Shown: positions 1-8,355 of the stretch, piece after piece
Layout: each line of letters begins with the position of its first letter
Numbering within the stretch: position 1 is the first letter of the stretch
Assembly (NCBI GenBank): GCA_049582065.1
Contig: JBAUTF010000043.1
Span: 1 to 18,191, forward strand
DNA from: DATKSS01 sp049582065
GTDB taxonomy: Bacteria > Chloroflexota > Dormibacteria > Dormibacterales > Dormibacteraceae
Direction: 5' to 3'
DNA: 18,191 bases
The notes under the pieces: model-generated
The model's database searches: none
What the model was told of the DNA's origin: nothing
What the model saw: the letters and a program-made list of their open reading frames with translations, nothing else
Made by a program: the position numbers and the translations under genes

Positions 1-1743
1 CAACCACGCCCACGCGAGGACCGCCAGCACGCCGGCGGCGAGCGCGGACGGGATCACCGCGAATAGGCCGAGCGACCCCAGCGCGGCCATGGGCGCACCG
101 ACCTCGAGGTGCGGAATGAGCCGGGCGATGCCGCCGGCCGCCCAATGGTTGGGGAACTGGGTGGTGGCCAGCGGAGAGACACCCGGGGTCGGGTCGACCG
201 GGACCCAACCGAAGCTGGGAAACCAGACCTCGACCCAGGCGTGGGCGTCGTGCTCACGCACCACGGACTGGTCGAGCACCGGGTCGTAGTCGCCGGTCGA
301 GTAGCCGGTCGCCAGGCGAGCCGGGATTCCCAGGCTTCGCAGCATGAGGGTCTCGGCAGTGGCGAACTGCTCGCAATAACCGGTCTTGACGTCGAAGAGG
401 AACCAATCCACCGGGTCGCGGCCGGCCGGGACGGGCGGCAGCGCCAGCGTGTAGTGGTAGGTAGCCTGCAGATAAGTCGTCAGCGCCATCACCACGTCGA
501 GCTGGTTGGTCGCGCTGCTGGTGACCGTCGCCGCAAGGGCCCTGGCGCGTTGCGAGAGGGAGCTGAAATCGAGATAAGCAGCGTTCCCGTCGGGCGCGCC
601 GTGCTGGGGCTCGTCCGAGCGGAGCGCCTGCGGAGAGAGGTTGGGCAGATAGGAAACGACCGAATACGTCTGGCCGGGCTGGAGCTCGCCGGGAGTGTAG
701 AAGGTGCCGTAAGCATCCTCCCGAAGCGACGAAACCGGGGCGTAAAGGCTCTGGATCGGGTACGCCGCATTGATCACGCCCGGCAGGGGCCGGAGCACGC
801 GAAAGGTCTGGACGAAGGTGCCCAGGTTGTGCGCCGGCTCGGGTGGAAGAACGCGCGGCGGCACGTACGGGTTGAGCTCGCGATAGGAGCGGTTGGAGGC
901 GGTCCAGACGCCGTCGCGATAGGTGTCGAAGACCAGGCCGCGCCAGTACGCCGGCGCGCCGGTGCGGACGTACATCACTGGCGCATCGCCCAGTCGACCG
1001 CGGAAGTGCAGGTCGATGCTGCTGGTCGCGCCCGATTGGCCACCGGTGATCTGGACCAGCGGTAGCGCTGGGTTCTCCAGGGTGCCGCGAAACTGGGTGA
1101 AGCTCGGAAGCGAGATCACGAGCGGACCGGTCGGCGTGCCGGATGGCTGCGGCACGGCTACGAAGACGACCAGCCCGATCGCCAGCGAGCTCAGCACCGC
1201 GACGGCGACGGCGACGGGCGGGCCGCTGACCTCGGCGCCGATTCGCCGCAAGTGGGATGCCATCCAGAACCCGGCCAGGCAGACGGCCCATAGGGCGACC
1301 AGGATCCCGAAGGGGTAGTCCCACGCGTAAACGGCCGCCAGATAGAGGATCGCGAGGCTGATCCACAGGCTCGAGTAGCAGTTGCGACGCGTCTTCAGGT
1401 CGAAGCTCGTGATTGCGACCAGCAGAATCGCGAAGTTGGCCTGCGGCAGCTGCCCGCCGAAAAGCGCGAGCGCGGAGTCGGATATGACGTAGAAGAGCGC
1501 GGCGAAGACCATGCAGGCGAGCAGCGCCTGCCGCCAGAACCCGCGCTTGCGCTCCCTCTCGCGGTAGCTCACGACATGTCCCACGCCGGCCGCTACGAGC
1601 CCGAGCGCGGGCACGACGTAGTCCTGGCCGTAGAGCACGATCCCCAGCACGGCGACCGCGAAGCCGGAGAAGACGAATGCCCTCCCTTCCAGCGAGTGCT
1701 CGACCGGCGAGGCCGGGAGCCGGAGCCAGCGCGGCGACCTCAC
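1..1743 (-). CDS. Membrane transglutaminase-like (TgpA-type) protein, C-terminus beyond window
   Basis: Translating the minus strand from a GTG at 1743 gives 581 uninterrupted residues that run off the left edge. The first ~220 residues hold several hydrophobic membrane helices. An extracytoplasmic stretch follows, then a transglutaminase-like domain with the full triad: Cys457 in GYCEQFATAE, His501 in DAHAWVEVWFPSFGW and Asp517 in VPVDPTPG. The last visible residues begin another membrane helix, as in the TgpA family (DUF3488 plus transglutaminase-like core plus C-terminal helix). The GTG overlaps the TGA of the DUF58 gene (GTGA), so the two are probably translationally coupled. Together with DUF58 and MoxR it forms a trio common in bacteria, thought to act at the envelope. 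Family assignment is firm; the substrate is unknown. Confidence 0.9.
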   Translation of the reverse strand, partial: MRSPRWLRLPASPVEHSLEGRAFVFSGFAVAVLGIVLYGQDYVVPALGLVAAGVGHVVSYRERERKRGFWRQALLACMVFAALFYVISDSALALFGGQLPQANFAILLVAITSFDLKTRRNCYSSLWISLAILYLAAVYAWDYPFGILVALWAVCLAGFWMASHLRRIGAEVSGPPVAVAVAVLSSLAIGLVVFVAVPQPSGTPTGPLVISLPSFTQFRGTLENPALPLVQITGGQSGATSSIDLHFRGRLGDAPVMYVRTGAPAYWRGLVFDTYRDGVWTASNRSYRELNPYVPPRVLPPEPAHNLGTFVQTFRVLRPLPGVINAAYPIQSLYAPVSSLREDAYGTFYTPGELQPGQTYSVVSYLPNLSPQALRSDEPQHGAPDGNAAYLDFSSLSQRARALAATVTSSATNQLDVVMALTTYLQATYHYTLALPPVPAGRDPVDWFLFDVKTGYCEQFATAETLMLRSLGIPARLATGYSTGDYDPVLDQSVVREHDAHAWVEVWFPSFGWVPVDPTPGVSPLATTQFPNHWAAGGIARLIPHLEVGAPMAALGSLGLFAVIPSALAAGVLAVLAWAWL

Positions 1744-2873
1744 AGCGGCCAACCAGTCCCGACGCGCCTCAGCGGAACGTCGACGTCGAGCTCCGCTCCA
1801 CCCACCACCCAGGCCCTGGCCCTGCCGCCTCGACTGCGAACCGTCTCGATCGCCACGACCAGCCGCGGGTCCGAGCCGCCGGTGACGGCCACGGCGTCGC
1901 TCACAGCGGGCGGATCGACCTCGTCTTCGTCGTGCGCCGCGGGGTAGCGCGCCAGCCAGTCGAGCAGCGACCAGAAGGAACGCGCGTCGCCGGGCAGGCT
2001 CGGTTCGAGGCCGGGCGCCCAGAGGAGCACTCGGCCTCCCTCCCGGATACAGTCCCAGGCTTCGGAGGCTGCGATCCGCGCGACCTGGTCGGCGATCTCT
2101 CCGTCCGCGGGCGATGGGTCGCAGAAGATGCCCAGGGTTTGGGCGCCGGGAGGCTCGTATTCGCGCACCACGAGCTCGCCGTGTCGCGCGCTCGAGCGCC
2201 AGTGAATCCTTCGGAGCGCGTCGCCCGGCCGGTACTCGCGCACGCCGAACAACTCCGTGCCGGAGCCCGCGCGCGGCGCCGCGACGCTCGCCTCGAGCTC
2301 GCGTGTCTGCGGCTGCGACACGAGCGACGTGAAGCGCGGGAGCACCAGGGCGACCTCGGCGTCGGCGCAGCTCCGCCGGCTGCGAAACAGGCCGAGCGGG
2401 TCGCTCGACACGACCTCCCAGGAGGTGGCGTCGACGGGCCCGCGCCGCAGCTCACGCACCACCTGGAGACGCCGCCAGCTTGACCTGGGCACCACGCCCG
2501 TCGCGACGGTGATCTCCCTGGCCCCGATCCGGCCGCTCAGCCACGCGGGTCCACGTGCCGCACCGGACGTGTCCAGGCCGACCTCGATCTCGAAGCCGTC
2601 ACCCTCGAACGCCGGGGCGGGCAGAGGCCCGCTGCGAAGCAGCTGATCGGAGATCTCCTCGACCGGTGATCCCGCCGACGGCCGGTTGGTCACGACAAGC
2701 AGGTAGAGCGTGAGGCCGGCCCGGTTCCAGGCCGCGTAAGCGCCCGCGACGGCCGCGAAGGCGAAAACCCAGGCCGCCAGCAGGAACAGCCAGGGCACCT
2801 CGGAGGTGGCGGCGTACCACTCGAGCACCAGGCCGAGGGCGACCGCGCCCAAAAACCTCCAGGTCGGCCTCAG
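1740..2873 (-). CDS. DUF58 domain-containing membrane-anchored protein
   Basis: About 377 residues. Two hydrophobic stretches at roughly 6-18 and 27-47 anchor the N-terminus. The DUF58 core is clear at about 205-241, with GTELFGVREYRPGDALRRIH followed by WRSSARHGELVVREYE. The start is a judgement. A CTG at 2873 lies 9 nt after an AGGAGG that directly follows the moxR stop, and it yields the N-terminus LRPTWRFLGAVALGL, which looks like the usual DUF58 beginning. TTG 2852 is the alternative. An ATG at 2957 would overlap moxR by 71 bp and is less likely. DUF58 proteins usually sit beside MoxR ATPases, as here, and are presumed partners. Their biochemical role is not established. Confidence 0.88.
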   Translation of the reverse strand: MRPTWRFLGAVALGLVLEWYAATSEVPWLFLLAAWVFAFAAVAGAYAAWNRAGLTLYLLVVTNRPSAGSPVEEISDQLLRSGPLPAPAFEGDGFEIEVGLDTSGAARGPAWLSGRIGAREITVATGVVPRSSWRRLQVVRELRRGPVDATSWEVVSSDPLGLFRSRRSCADAEVALVLPRFTSLVSQPQTRELEASVAAPRAGSGTELFGVREYRPGDALRRIHWRSSARHGELVVREYEPPGAQTLGIFCDPSPADGEIADQVARIAASEAWDCIREGGRVLLWAPGLEPSLPGDARSFWSLLDWLARYPAAHDEDEVDPPAVSDAVAVTGGSDPRLVVAIETVRSRGGRARAWVVGGAELDVDVPLRRVGTGWPL

Positions 2874-2886
2874 GGGGTTTGTCCTC

Positions 2887-3849
2887 CTAGTGCTGGCGCA
2901 GCGGCGGCAACGGAAGCGACGCCAACACCTCCGACACCATGTCGGCGGCCTTGGCACGGCCGCGCATGCCGAGGCGATGAGCGAGCACCGGCAGGGCGAG
3001 GAGCTTCACATCGTCCGGCAGGACGAAGTCCCGCCCTTCGAACAGCGCCCAGGCCTGCGCCGCGCGCTGGAGGTAGACGGCCGAGCGCATGCTCGCCGGT
3101 AGCAGCACGTCGGGCCGTACGCGAATCGCTTCCAGCAAGGAGACGATGTAGGTCCGGATCGCCGGCGCCGCCACCACGCGAAGGCATGCTTCCTGGAGCT
3201 CGATCACCTCGTGGATCTCGACCACGGCGCCGAGCTCCGAGATCGGGTCGCCGTGCTCTCTGCGCGCCAGCACCTCCATCGCCTCCGCATGGGTGGGCGG
3301 GCCCATCTCGGCGGCCAGGATGAAGCGGTCGAGCTGCGACTCGGGCAGGGGATAGGTGCCGTGGAACTCAGCCGGGTTCTGCGTGCCGATCACAAAGAAT
3401 GGACGCTCCAGGGTCCTGGTCTGGCCTTCGACGGTGACCTGCCCCTCCCCCATCGCCTCGAGCAGCGCCGACTGCGTGCGCGGCGTGGCGCGGTTCACCT
3501 CGTCGGCGAGCACGACGTTGGCGAAGATCGGGCCGGGGATGAACTGGAAGCTCAGGTCTTTCTGGTTGAAGATGCTCGACCCCGTGATGTCGGACGGGAG
3601 GAGGTCAGGCGTGCACTGGATGCGGCGGAACGTCCCACCGACCGATGTCGCCAGTGCCCGCGCGAGCATGGTCTTGCCGGTGCCGGGGAGGTCCTCGAGG
3701 AGGACATGGCCGCCGGCGACCAGGCCCGCGGCGGCGAGCCGGACGACTTTCTCCTTGCCGACGATGACGCGGTGCACGTTCAGCTCGATGCGACCGAGCA
3801 GCTCGGCGGCGCGGCGTGGTTCGAGGGCAGGTTCCCGGGTGGCCGCCAC
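2887..3849 (-). CDS. MoxR-family AAA+ ATPase
   Basis: A 320-residue AAA+ protein. Visible motifs are Walker A LPGTGKT (54-60), Walker B VVLADE (112-117), sensor-1-like VIGTQNP (153-159) and an ESQLDRF arginine near 175. This order and length are typical of MoxR ATPases, which act as chaperone-like ATPases on neighbouring DUF58/VWA or membrane partners. It is the first gene of the operon moxR-DUF58-transglutaminase; 13 bp separate its stop from the chosen DUF58 start. The GTG start at 3849 is supported by a TAGACT hexamer 7 nt upstream and the absence of a Shine-Dalgarno sequence, which suggests a leaderless mRNA. The target process is unknown. Confidence 0.93.
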   Translation of the reverse strand: MAATREPALEPRRAAELLGRIELNVHRVIVGKEKVVRLAAAGLVAGGHVLLEDLPGTGKTMLARALATSVGGTFRRIQCTPDLLPSDITGSSIFNQKDLSFQFIPGPIFANVVLADEVNRATPRTQSALLEAMGEGQVTVEGQTRTLERPFFVIGTQNPAEFHGTYPLPESQLDRFILAAEMGPPTHAEAMEVLARREHGDPISELGAVVEIHEVIELQEACLRVVAAPAIRTYIVSLLEAIRVRPDVLLPASMRSAVYLQRAAQAWALFEGRDFVLPDDVKLLALPVLAHRLGMRGRAKAADMVSEVLASLPLPPLRQH

Positions 3850-3856
3850 GAAAGTC

Positions 3857-3862
3857 AGTCTA
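3857..3862 (-). promoter_or_regulatory. Putative -10 element of the moxR operon (leaderless)
   Basis: TAGACT read on the minus strand, ending 7 nt before the GTG start of moxR. This spacing would place transcription initiation at or next to the start codon. The identical hexamer at identical spacing precedes the methyltransferase gene (13180-13185). Confidence 0.45.
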
Positions 3863-3894
3863 GAGGCGGCGCCCGGCGGCTTCGACCGCGTAAC

Positions 3895-5163
3895 TCAGAG
3901 ATTCCCTATCGCGCCGAGGAAGATCGGAGCGTCGGTCGCGTTGTCGATCAAAGCCAGCGCGAATGGGTGATCGACGATGGTTGGGATCCGAAGCGCGGTG
4001 GCGACCATGCCGCCCGTGGCCGCCGCGGCCGTGGTCCCTTTCTCGTCGACCTGGAGGTAAGTCTTCTGGATGACGGTTGTGAGGAAGCATCCGCTGCAGA
4101 TTTCGGGCAGTTCGGCGCCCGGGATCGGCATGCCCATCGCGGCCAGCGTCTTGGTCAGGTCCACCCCGTAATCCAGTTTGAACTTCGGCATGACGAGCGT
4201 GCCGTTGCAGGCGACGTCGACGTCTGGTGCGCCCGACCAGGCCTTGCAATGGCCTCCCAGTGACGGCCCGACGGCGTGGTGCAGGTACTGCAGCGTCTGC
4301 GCCCACACCGCACCGTTGAGGAAATCCGCGAACGCTGCAGGCGAGAGGATCTGGCGGGGCAGCAGCAGGACGGCGGAGAACCGTCCGCCCTTGTAAGGAA
4401 GAAGCTCGGCTGTGAGTTCTGGTGTCTGCAGCTCAGTCACGCTTTCGCTTCGCCTCATCATCGAGACACTCACGGTCTGGCCCGCGAACGTGTGGAAGTC
4501 TATGGGTTCGCCGACGGTGTTGAACTCCGCCGCCCACAGCGCATGGAAGTACGTCGCGTTGACGAGGAAGGCGACGGTGCCCGGGTCAAACTGGTCGACC
4601 AGCTGCGTGATTTTGTGGTGCGTCGCGGCATCTACCCACTGGTTCACCACGGCAGGAGCAGCGGGCGACGCGAAGTCCAGGTTCGCGATCTGCGCCGAGT
4701 AATCGTTGCGCAGGGTGGCGACGTATGCGGGGCTCAGGGTCAGGCCCTGCTGCGCCCACACGGCCTGTGCCAGCTCGAGCTGGACGTTGCTGTCGCTCTG
4801 GGCCAGGCGCTGGATCGTCAGACGAGCCTCCGCGCTCGGGTCAGTCGCCGGGTCGAGCCCGAGGACCTTGAGCATTGCGGCCCTGGTGTCACCGTGCGCG
4901 GCCGAGGCCGCCATGCTCAGCATCAGTGTCGCGCTCAGCGGGGAGACGAAGACGTTTCCGGCGCCCGGTTCGGCGAGCAGGTGCTCCACCAGGCTCACTC
5001 CAAAGCCCGTGGACGAGTCGGTCAGCTGCATCGACACGTGCTGAACCACGACGTCGGGGGGAGACTCGCCGCAGGCCGAGGCCAGGACTGCGCCGATCGC
5101 GGCCGCAACCACCAGGCCCCGGGAAGTGGTGCGCACGTCAGAGATGACGGACCAGGGCCGCAA
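3895..5163 (-). CDS. Serpin-family protease inhibitor, predicted lipoprotein
   Basis: A serpin of up to 422 residues. The N-terminus is a lipoprotein signal peptide: Arg residues, a hydrophobic core, then LASAC with the lipidated Cys at 31, so it is probably anchored outside the cytoplasmic membrane. Serpin landmarks include NVFVSPLSATLMLSMAASAA, FLVNATYFHALWAAEF and the C-terminal HPFALALIDNATDAPIFLGA. The reactive-centre hinge EKGTTAAAATGG has small residues at P12-P9, the signature of inhibitory serpins. Counting from P17 places P1-P1' near Ala390-Leu391 (ALR), which suggests elastase- or subtilisin-like targets. The TTG at 5163 is uncertain; GTG at 5136 leaves a shorter, equally good signal peptide. 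It stands 45 bp upstream of moxR and 36 bp downstream of chlI, all on one strand. Confidence 0.93.
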   Translation of the reverse strand: MRPWSVISDVRTTSRGLVVAAAIGAVLASACGESPPDVVVQHVSMQLTDSSTGFGVSLVEHLLAEPGAGNVFVSPLSATLMLSMAASAAHGDTRAAMLKVLGLDPATDPSAEARLTIQRLAQSDSNVQLELAQAVWAQQGLTLSPAYVATLRNDYSAQIANLDFASPAAPAVVNQWVDAATHHKITQLVDQFDPGTVAFLVNATYFHALWAAEFNTVGEPIDFHTFAGQTVSVSMMRRSESVTELQTPELTAELLPYKGGRFSAVLLLPRQILSPAAFADFLNGAVWAQTLQYLHHAVGPSLGGHCKAWSGAPDVDVACNGTLVMPKFKLDYGVDLTKTLAAMGMPIPGAELPEICSGCFLTTVIQKTYLQVDEKGTTAAAATGGMVATALRIPTIVDHPFALALIDNATDAPIFLGAIGNL

Positions 5164-5199
5164 AAGGTAACAAGGAACCCCCGCGGGACCGCCCGTCGG

Positions 5200-6231
5200 C
5201 TAGGCCTGGCCGATCATCCGGGAGATGACCTCGCTCAGGTTCGGGCCTCCCTTGCCGAAAGGCACCGAGTGCACCCGGTGGGCGAACACCATCTCGGCGA
5301 CCTCGCCCACGTGGTTGACGCGGACCTCGCCGGCGCTGTCGTACGCGGCCTTGGCCTGCGCCGCCCGCGCGCACACCAGGTCTGAGCGGTGCCCGTCGAC
5401 CTCGAGCGCGATCGAGATCTGCGCGATCAGCTTCAAAATCGAACGCGGCAGCGCGACCTCGGGGAAGGTCGCGATGGCCTCCGCGATCCGCGACCGCACT
5501 CCCTGCTCCGACTCCGCGTGCTGCTGGGTGAAAAGGTTGGGGTCGTCCTCCCACACCGCGCGCTTTTCGACGATCGAGACGCGCTGGTCCAGGTCGCGGA
5601 TCCCTTCCACGTCGACGCAGAGCCCGAACCGGTCGAGCAGCTGCGGGCGCAGCTCGCCCTCCTCGGGGTTCATCGTGCCGACCAGGATGAAGCGCGACGG
5701 GTGCGAGACCGAAACGCCCTCGCGCTCGACGGTGTTGATACCCATGGCGGCGGCGTCGAGCAGCACGTCGACGATGTGATCGTCCAGCAGGTTCACCTCG
5801 TCGACATACAGGATGTTGCGGTTCGCCTCGGCCAGCACGCCCGGCTCGAAGCGGCGCGAGCCCTCCTTGAGGGCCGCCTCCAGGTCGATCGTGCCGACCA
5901 CGCGGTCCTCGGAGGCGTTGATCGGCAGCTCCACCACGCGCATGCGCCGCGTCGCGACCGGCAGGGGGCCTGCTTTGGCCCGCTCACGGCAGTCGTAGCA
6001 CCAGTCCTCCGGGTCGTCGGGATGGCATCCGAAATGGCAGCCCTCCACCACCTGCTGGTCGGGCAGCAGGCGCGCCAGGGCGCGCACGGCCGTCGACTTC
6101 CCGGTCCCCTTCTCGCCTCGGATCAGCACGCCGCCGATCGACGGGTTGATGGCGTTGAGCACCAGGGCCAACTTCATCTGGTCCTGGCCCACGATCGCCG
6201 TGAACGGGTAGGAGTAGCGGTCTATAGCCAT
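5200..6231 (-). CDS. chlI: Mg/Co-chelatase ATPase subunit I (ChlI/BchI type)
   Basis: A 343-residue AAA+ ATPase of usual BchI/ChlI length. It shows Walker A GEKGTGKS (39-46), Walker B in NILYVDEVNLLD (about 139-150), the family signatures ELPINASEDRVVGTIDLEAA and LVGTMNPEEGELRPQLLDRF, and a helical C-terminal domain. After Walker A there is a four-Cys motif (C65, C69, C78, C81) that could bind metal. ChlI hexamers pair with ChlD to drive metal insertion into protoporphyrin or a corrin precursor by a large ChlH/CobN subunit, which is absent here, so the metal is undecided. The ATG follows the chlD stop by 12 bp. A TAGTAT hexamer overlapping that stop could provide an internal leaderless promoter. 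Confidence 0.9.
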   Translation of the reverse strand: MAIDRYSYPFTAIVGQDQMKLALVLNAINPSIGGVLIRGEKGTGKSTAVRALARLLPDQQVVEGCHFGCHPDDPEDWCYDCRERAKAGPLPVATRRMRVVELPINASEDRVVGTIDLEAALKEGSRRFEPGVLAEANRNILYVDEVNLLDDHIVDVLLDAAAMGINTVEREGVSVSHPSRFILVGTMNPEEGELRPQLLDRFGLCVDVEGIRDLDQRVSIVEKRAVWEDDPNLFTQQHAESEQGVRSRIAEAIATFPEVALPRSILKLIAQISIALEVDGHRSDLVCARAAQAKAAYDSAGEVRVNHVGEVAEMVFAHRVHSVPFGKGGPNLSEVISRMIGQA

Positions 6232-6240
6232 GCGAATCGA

Positions 6241-6246
6241 ATACTA
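6241..6246 (-). promoter_or_regulatory. Possible internal -10 element for chlI
   Basis: TAGTAT on the minus strand; its first three bases are the TAG stop of chlD. It ends 9 nt before the chlI ATG. chlI has no Shine-Dalgarno sequence in the short gap, so either leaderless initiation or coupling to chlD translation must serve it. Confidence 0.3.
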
Positions 6247-8340
6247 CCGGCCGCTTCTGCCCAGCTCCCTCTCCACCGCTGACTGGATCTCGTCCCGTGA
6301 GAGGTCGTAAAGGCCGTAGTAACGCGCGCCCATTCGCTCGGCGAGGTCGGCGCAGGCGTTGATCGCATACGTCTGATACATCGGCGCCACGCGGGCGAGG
6401 TGCTGCACCGAAGGCAGGTGGCTGTAGTCGCGCGCGGAGTCGATCACCAGAACATCGATGTTTTCGGCCTCGATCAGGCCGGCCACCTTCTGGGCCTCGA
6501 TCAGAGGCTCTTCCTTGAACATCGAGATGTTGCCCCGGCCGTCGCTGATCAGCACCAGGAGCGGCCGGATCGTCGGGTCGCGCATCAGCTCGGTCTTGAC
6601 CACTTTGTAGCCCGCCATGAGCCCATGGGTCAGCGGAGTCGTGCCGCCGACCGACAGCCTCTCGAGCCGCCGGCGCGCGAGCGACACGCTCGACGTCGGG
6701 CGGAGCACAACCTCCGCGCTCCGGTTCTTGAAGATCACCACCGCGACGCGGTCGCGCCGCACATACGCGTCCTGGAGCAGCGAAAGAATGGCGCCCTTGG
6801 TCGCGGCCATGCGCTGCTCCGCGTCCATCGACGCTGAGGCGTCGACCACGAACACGATCAGGTTTCCGATCTTTCGCTCGCGCACCTTCTGGCGAAGGTC
6901 TGCGCGCTCGAGCTTCAACCGCTCGCCCGCCAGACGGCCGCGGTCCTTCTGCATCGGTGCGGCGGCTCGTACGGTCGCGTCGATCGCGAGGTCGTTGACC
7001 TTCGCCCTCGGCTCGGCGCGCACGTACCGGCCGCGACGGTCGGGCGTCTGGCTGGCGGAGCGCTTGCCGCCCTGCTTGCGCACGCGGCGCTGCCGCGGCA
7101 GATCGATGCGCTTCACGTTGAACGTCTCGAGCGCGTCGGGCGCCGATTCATGGCCGCTCGAGCCGCCGGTCGTCATCCCCTGGTCGCTGCCCGCCGACTG
7201 CTCGCCCGAGTCGGCGGCGCTGGAGCTCTGGTCGGCCGAAGCCTCCGCCGCCGCGTCACTCTCCGAAGCCTGCGGCTCGCCACTCTCCGACTCGGCCGGC
7301 TTTTTGCCCTCCTGCTCCTCGCCAGGCTCGGAGGAGCTCGTGTCGTCCGGGTCGCGCTGGACCGGCCGGCGCGCGCGGTGGGCGAGCGCCAGCGCAGCGG
7401 CGTCGTAGATGTCCTCGCGGGTCGGTGAGCGGTGGCGCCGGTATGCGGCGAGAGCTTTGGCGGCATGGTCGATGACCACGTCCGCGCGGTGACCGAGCAC
7501 CTCGGCCTCGACGCAGATCGACGAGATGAGCCGCGCGTGGCCCGGGCTGACTCGAACCTCTTTGACGCGCCCAATCGCCTCCCCCAGAGCGCGCGAGAGG
7601 TTGGCGTCGGCAGCGGCGAACTCGTTGGCGAACTCGTGGTCGCCGCGCTTGAAGTCGGCATCGCGCTCGGCGATGAGCACCCGCTGGTCCGGGTCTCGGA
7701 TGCCCTCGACGTCGACGCAGAGCCCGAAGCGGTCGAGCAGCTGCGGCCGGAGCTCGCCCTCCTCGGGGTTCATGGTGCCGACCAGGATGAAGCGCGACGG
7801 GTGCGCGAAGGACACCCCCTCCCTCTCGATGACGTTGACCCCCATGGCCGCCGCGTCGAGCAGCACATCGACCAGGTGATCGTCGAGCAGGTTGACCTCG
7901 TCGACGTACAGGATGTTGCGGTTGGCCTCCGCCAGCACTCCTGGCTCGAACCGCCTGGTCCCGGTGCGGAGCGCCGCCTCGATGTCGATGGTGCCCACCA
8001 CGCGGTCCTCCGACGCGTTGATGGGCAGCTCGACCACCCGCATCCGTCGCTTGTGGTGGGGCAGCATGCCGGCCGCCTCCAGGCGGGCGCGGCAGTCGGT
8101 GCAGAGCTGTTCTCGCTCCTTGGGGTCACAGCCGAAGTGGCAGCCCTCGACCACGTCGTGCTCGGGCAGCAGGCGAGCGAGCGCGCGCACGGCGGTCGAC
8201 TTGCCGGTGCCCTTCTCGCCACGGATGAGCACGCCGCCGATGGTCGGCATGATGGCGTTGAGGATCAGGGCCAGCTTCATCGAGTCCTGGCCGACGATCG
8301 CGGTGAACGGAAAGGAGTGGCGGTCGAGCGTGATGCTCAC
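6244..8340 (-). CDS. chlD: Mg/Co-chelatase subunit D (AAA+ plus VWA)
   Basis: A 698-residue protein with three parts. Residues 1-~320 are a ChlI-like AAA+ domain (Walker A GEKGTGKS at 41-48, Walker B NILYVDEVN, four Cys at 67, 71, 80 and 83). Residues ~330-420 are an acidic, Ser/Glu-rich linker, followed by a basic stretch. The C-terminus is a VWA domain with MIDAS DASAS (D500, S502, S504), GGTTPL and ISDGRGN. This is the ChlD/BchD plan. Here the AAA+ domain keeps intact Walker motifs and is very close to the neighbouring ChlI, consistent with an old tandem duplication. The GTG start at 8340 lies 6 nt after TAATCT, suggesting a leaderless transcript. The pair may serve cobalamin rather than chlorophyll synthesis; nothing in the window decides. 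Confidence 0.92.
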   Translation of the reverse strand: MSITLDRHSFPFTAIVGQDSMKLALILNAIMPTIGGVLIRGEKGTGKSTAVRALARLLPEHDVVEGCHFGCDPKEREQLCTDCRARLEAAGMLPHHKRRMRVVELPINASEDRVVGTIDIEAALRTGTRRFEPGVLAEANRNILYVDEVNLLDDHLVDVLLDAAAMGVNVIEREGVSFAHPSRFILVGTMNPEEGELRPQLLDRFGLCVDVEGIRDPDQRVLIAERDADFKRGDHEFANEFAAADANLSRALGEAIGRVKEVRVSPGHARLISSICVEAEVLGHRADVVIDHAAKALAAYRRHRSPTREDIYDAAALALAHRARRPVQRDPDDTSSSEPGEEQEGKKPAESESGEPQASESDAAAEASADQSSSAADSGEQSAGSDQGMTTGGSSGHESAPDALETFNVKRIDLPRQRRVRKQGGKRSASQTPDRRGRYVRAEPRAKVNDLAIDATVRAAAPMQKDRGRLAGERLKLERADLRQKVRERKIGNLIVFVVDASASMDAEQRMAATKGAILSLLQDAYVRRDRVAVVIFKNRSAEVVLRPTSSVSLARRRLERLSVGGTTPLTHGLMAGYKVVKTELMRDPTIRPLLVLISDGRGNISMFKEEPLIEAQKVAGLIEAENIDVLVIDSARDYSHLPSVQHLARVAPMYQTYAINACADLAERMGARYYGLYDLSRDEIQSAVERELGRSGR

Positions 8341-8346
8341 ATCGCC

Positions 8347-8352
8347 AGATTA
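8347..8352 (-). promoter_or_regulatory. Putative -10 element of chlD (leaderless)
   Basis: TAATCT on the minus strand, ending 6 nt before the GTG start of chlD. Its upstream side abuts the first unit of the 35-bp repeat array, so the repeats occupy the -35 region and everything further upstream of the chlDI promoter. Confidence 0.45.
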
Positions 8353-8355
8353 GAT

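Noticed and set aside
109..1366. Long open frames on both strands (plus 109-1065, minus 254-1366)
   Set aside because: They are Arg/Gly-rich shadows of the transglutaminase gene, whose own frame (codons aligned to position 1, minus) shows all catalytic motifs.
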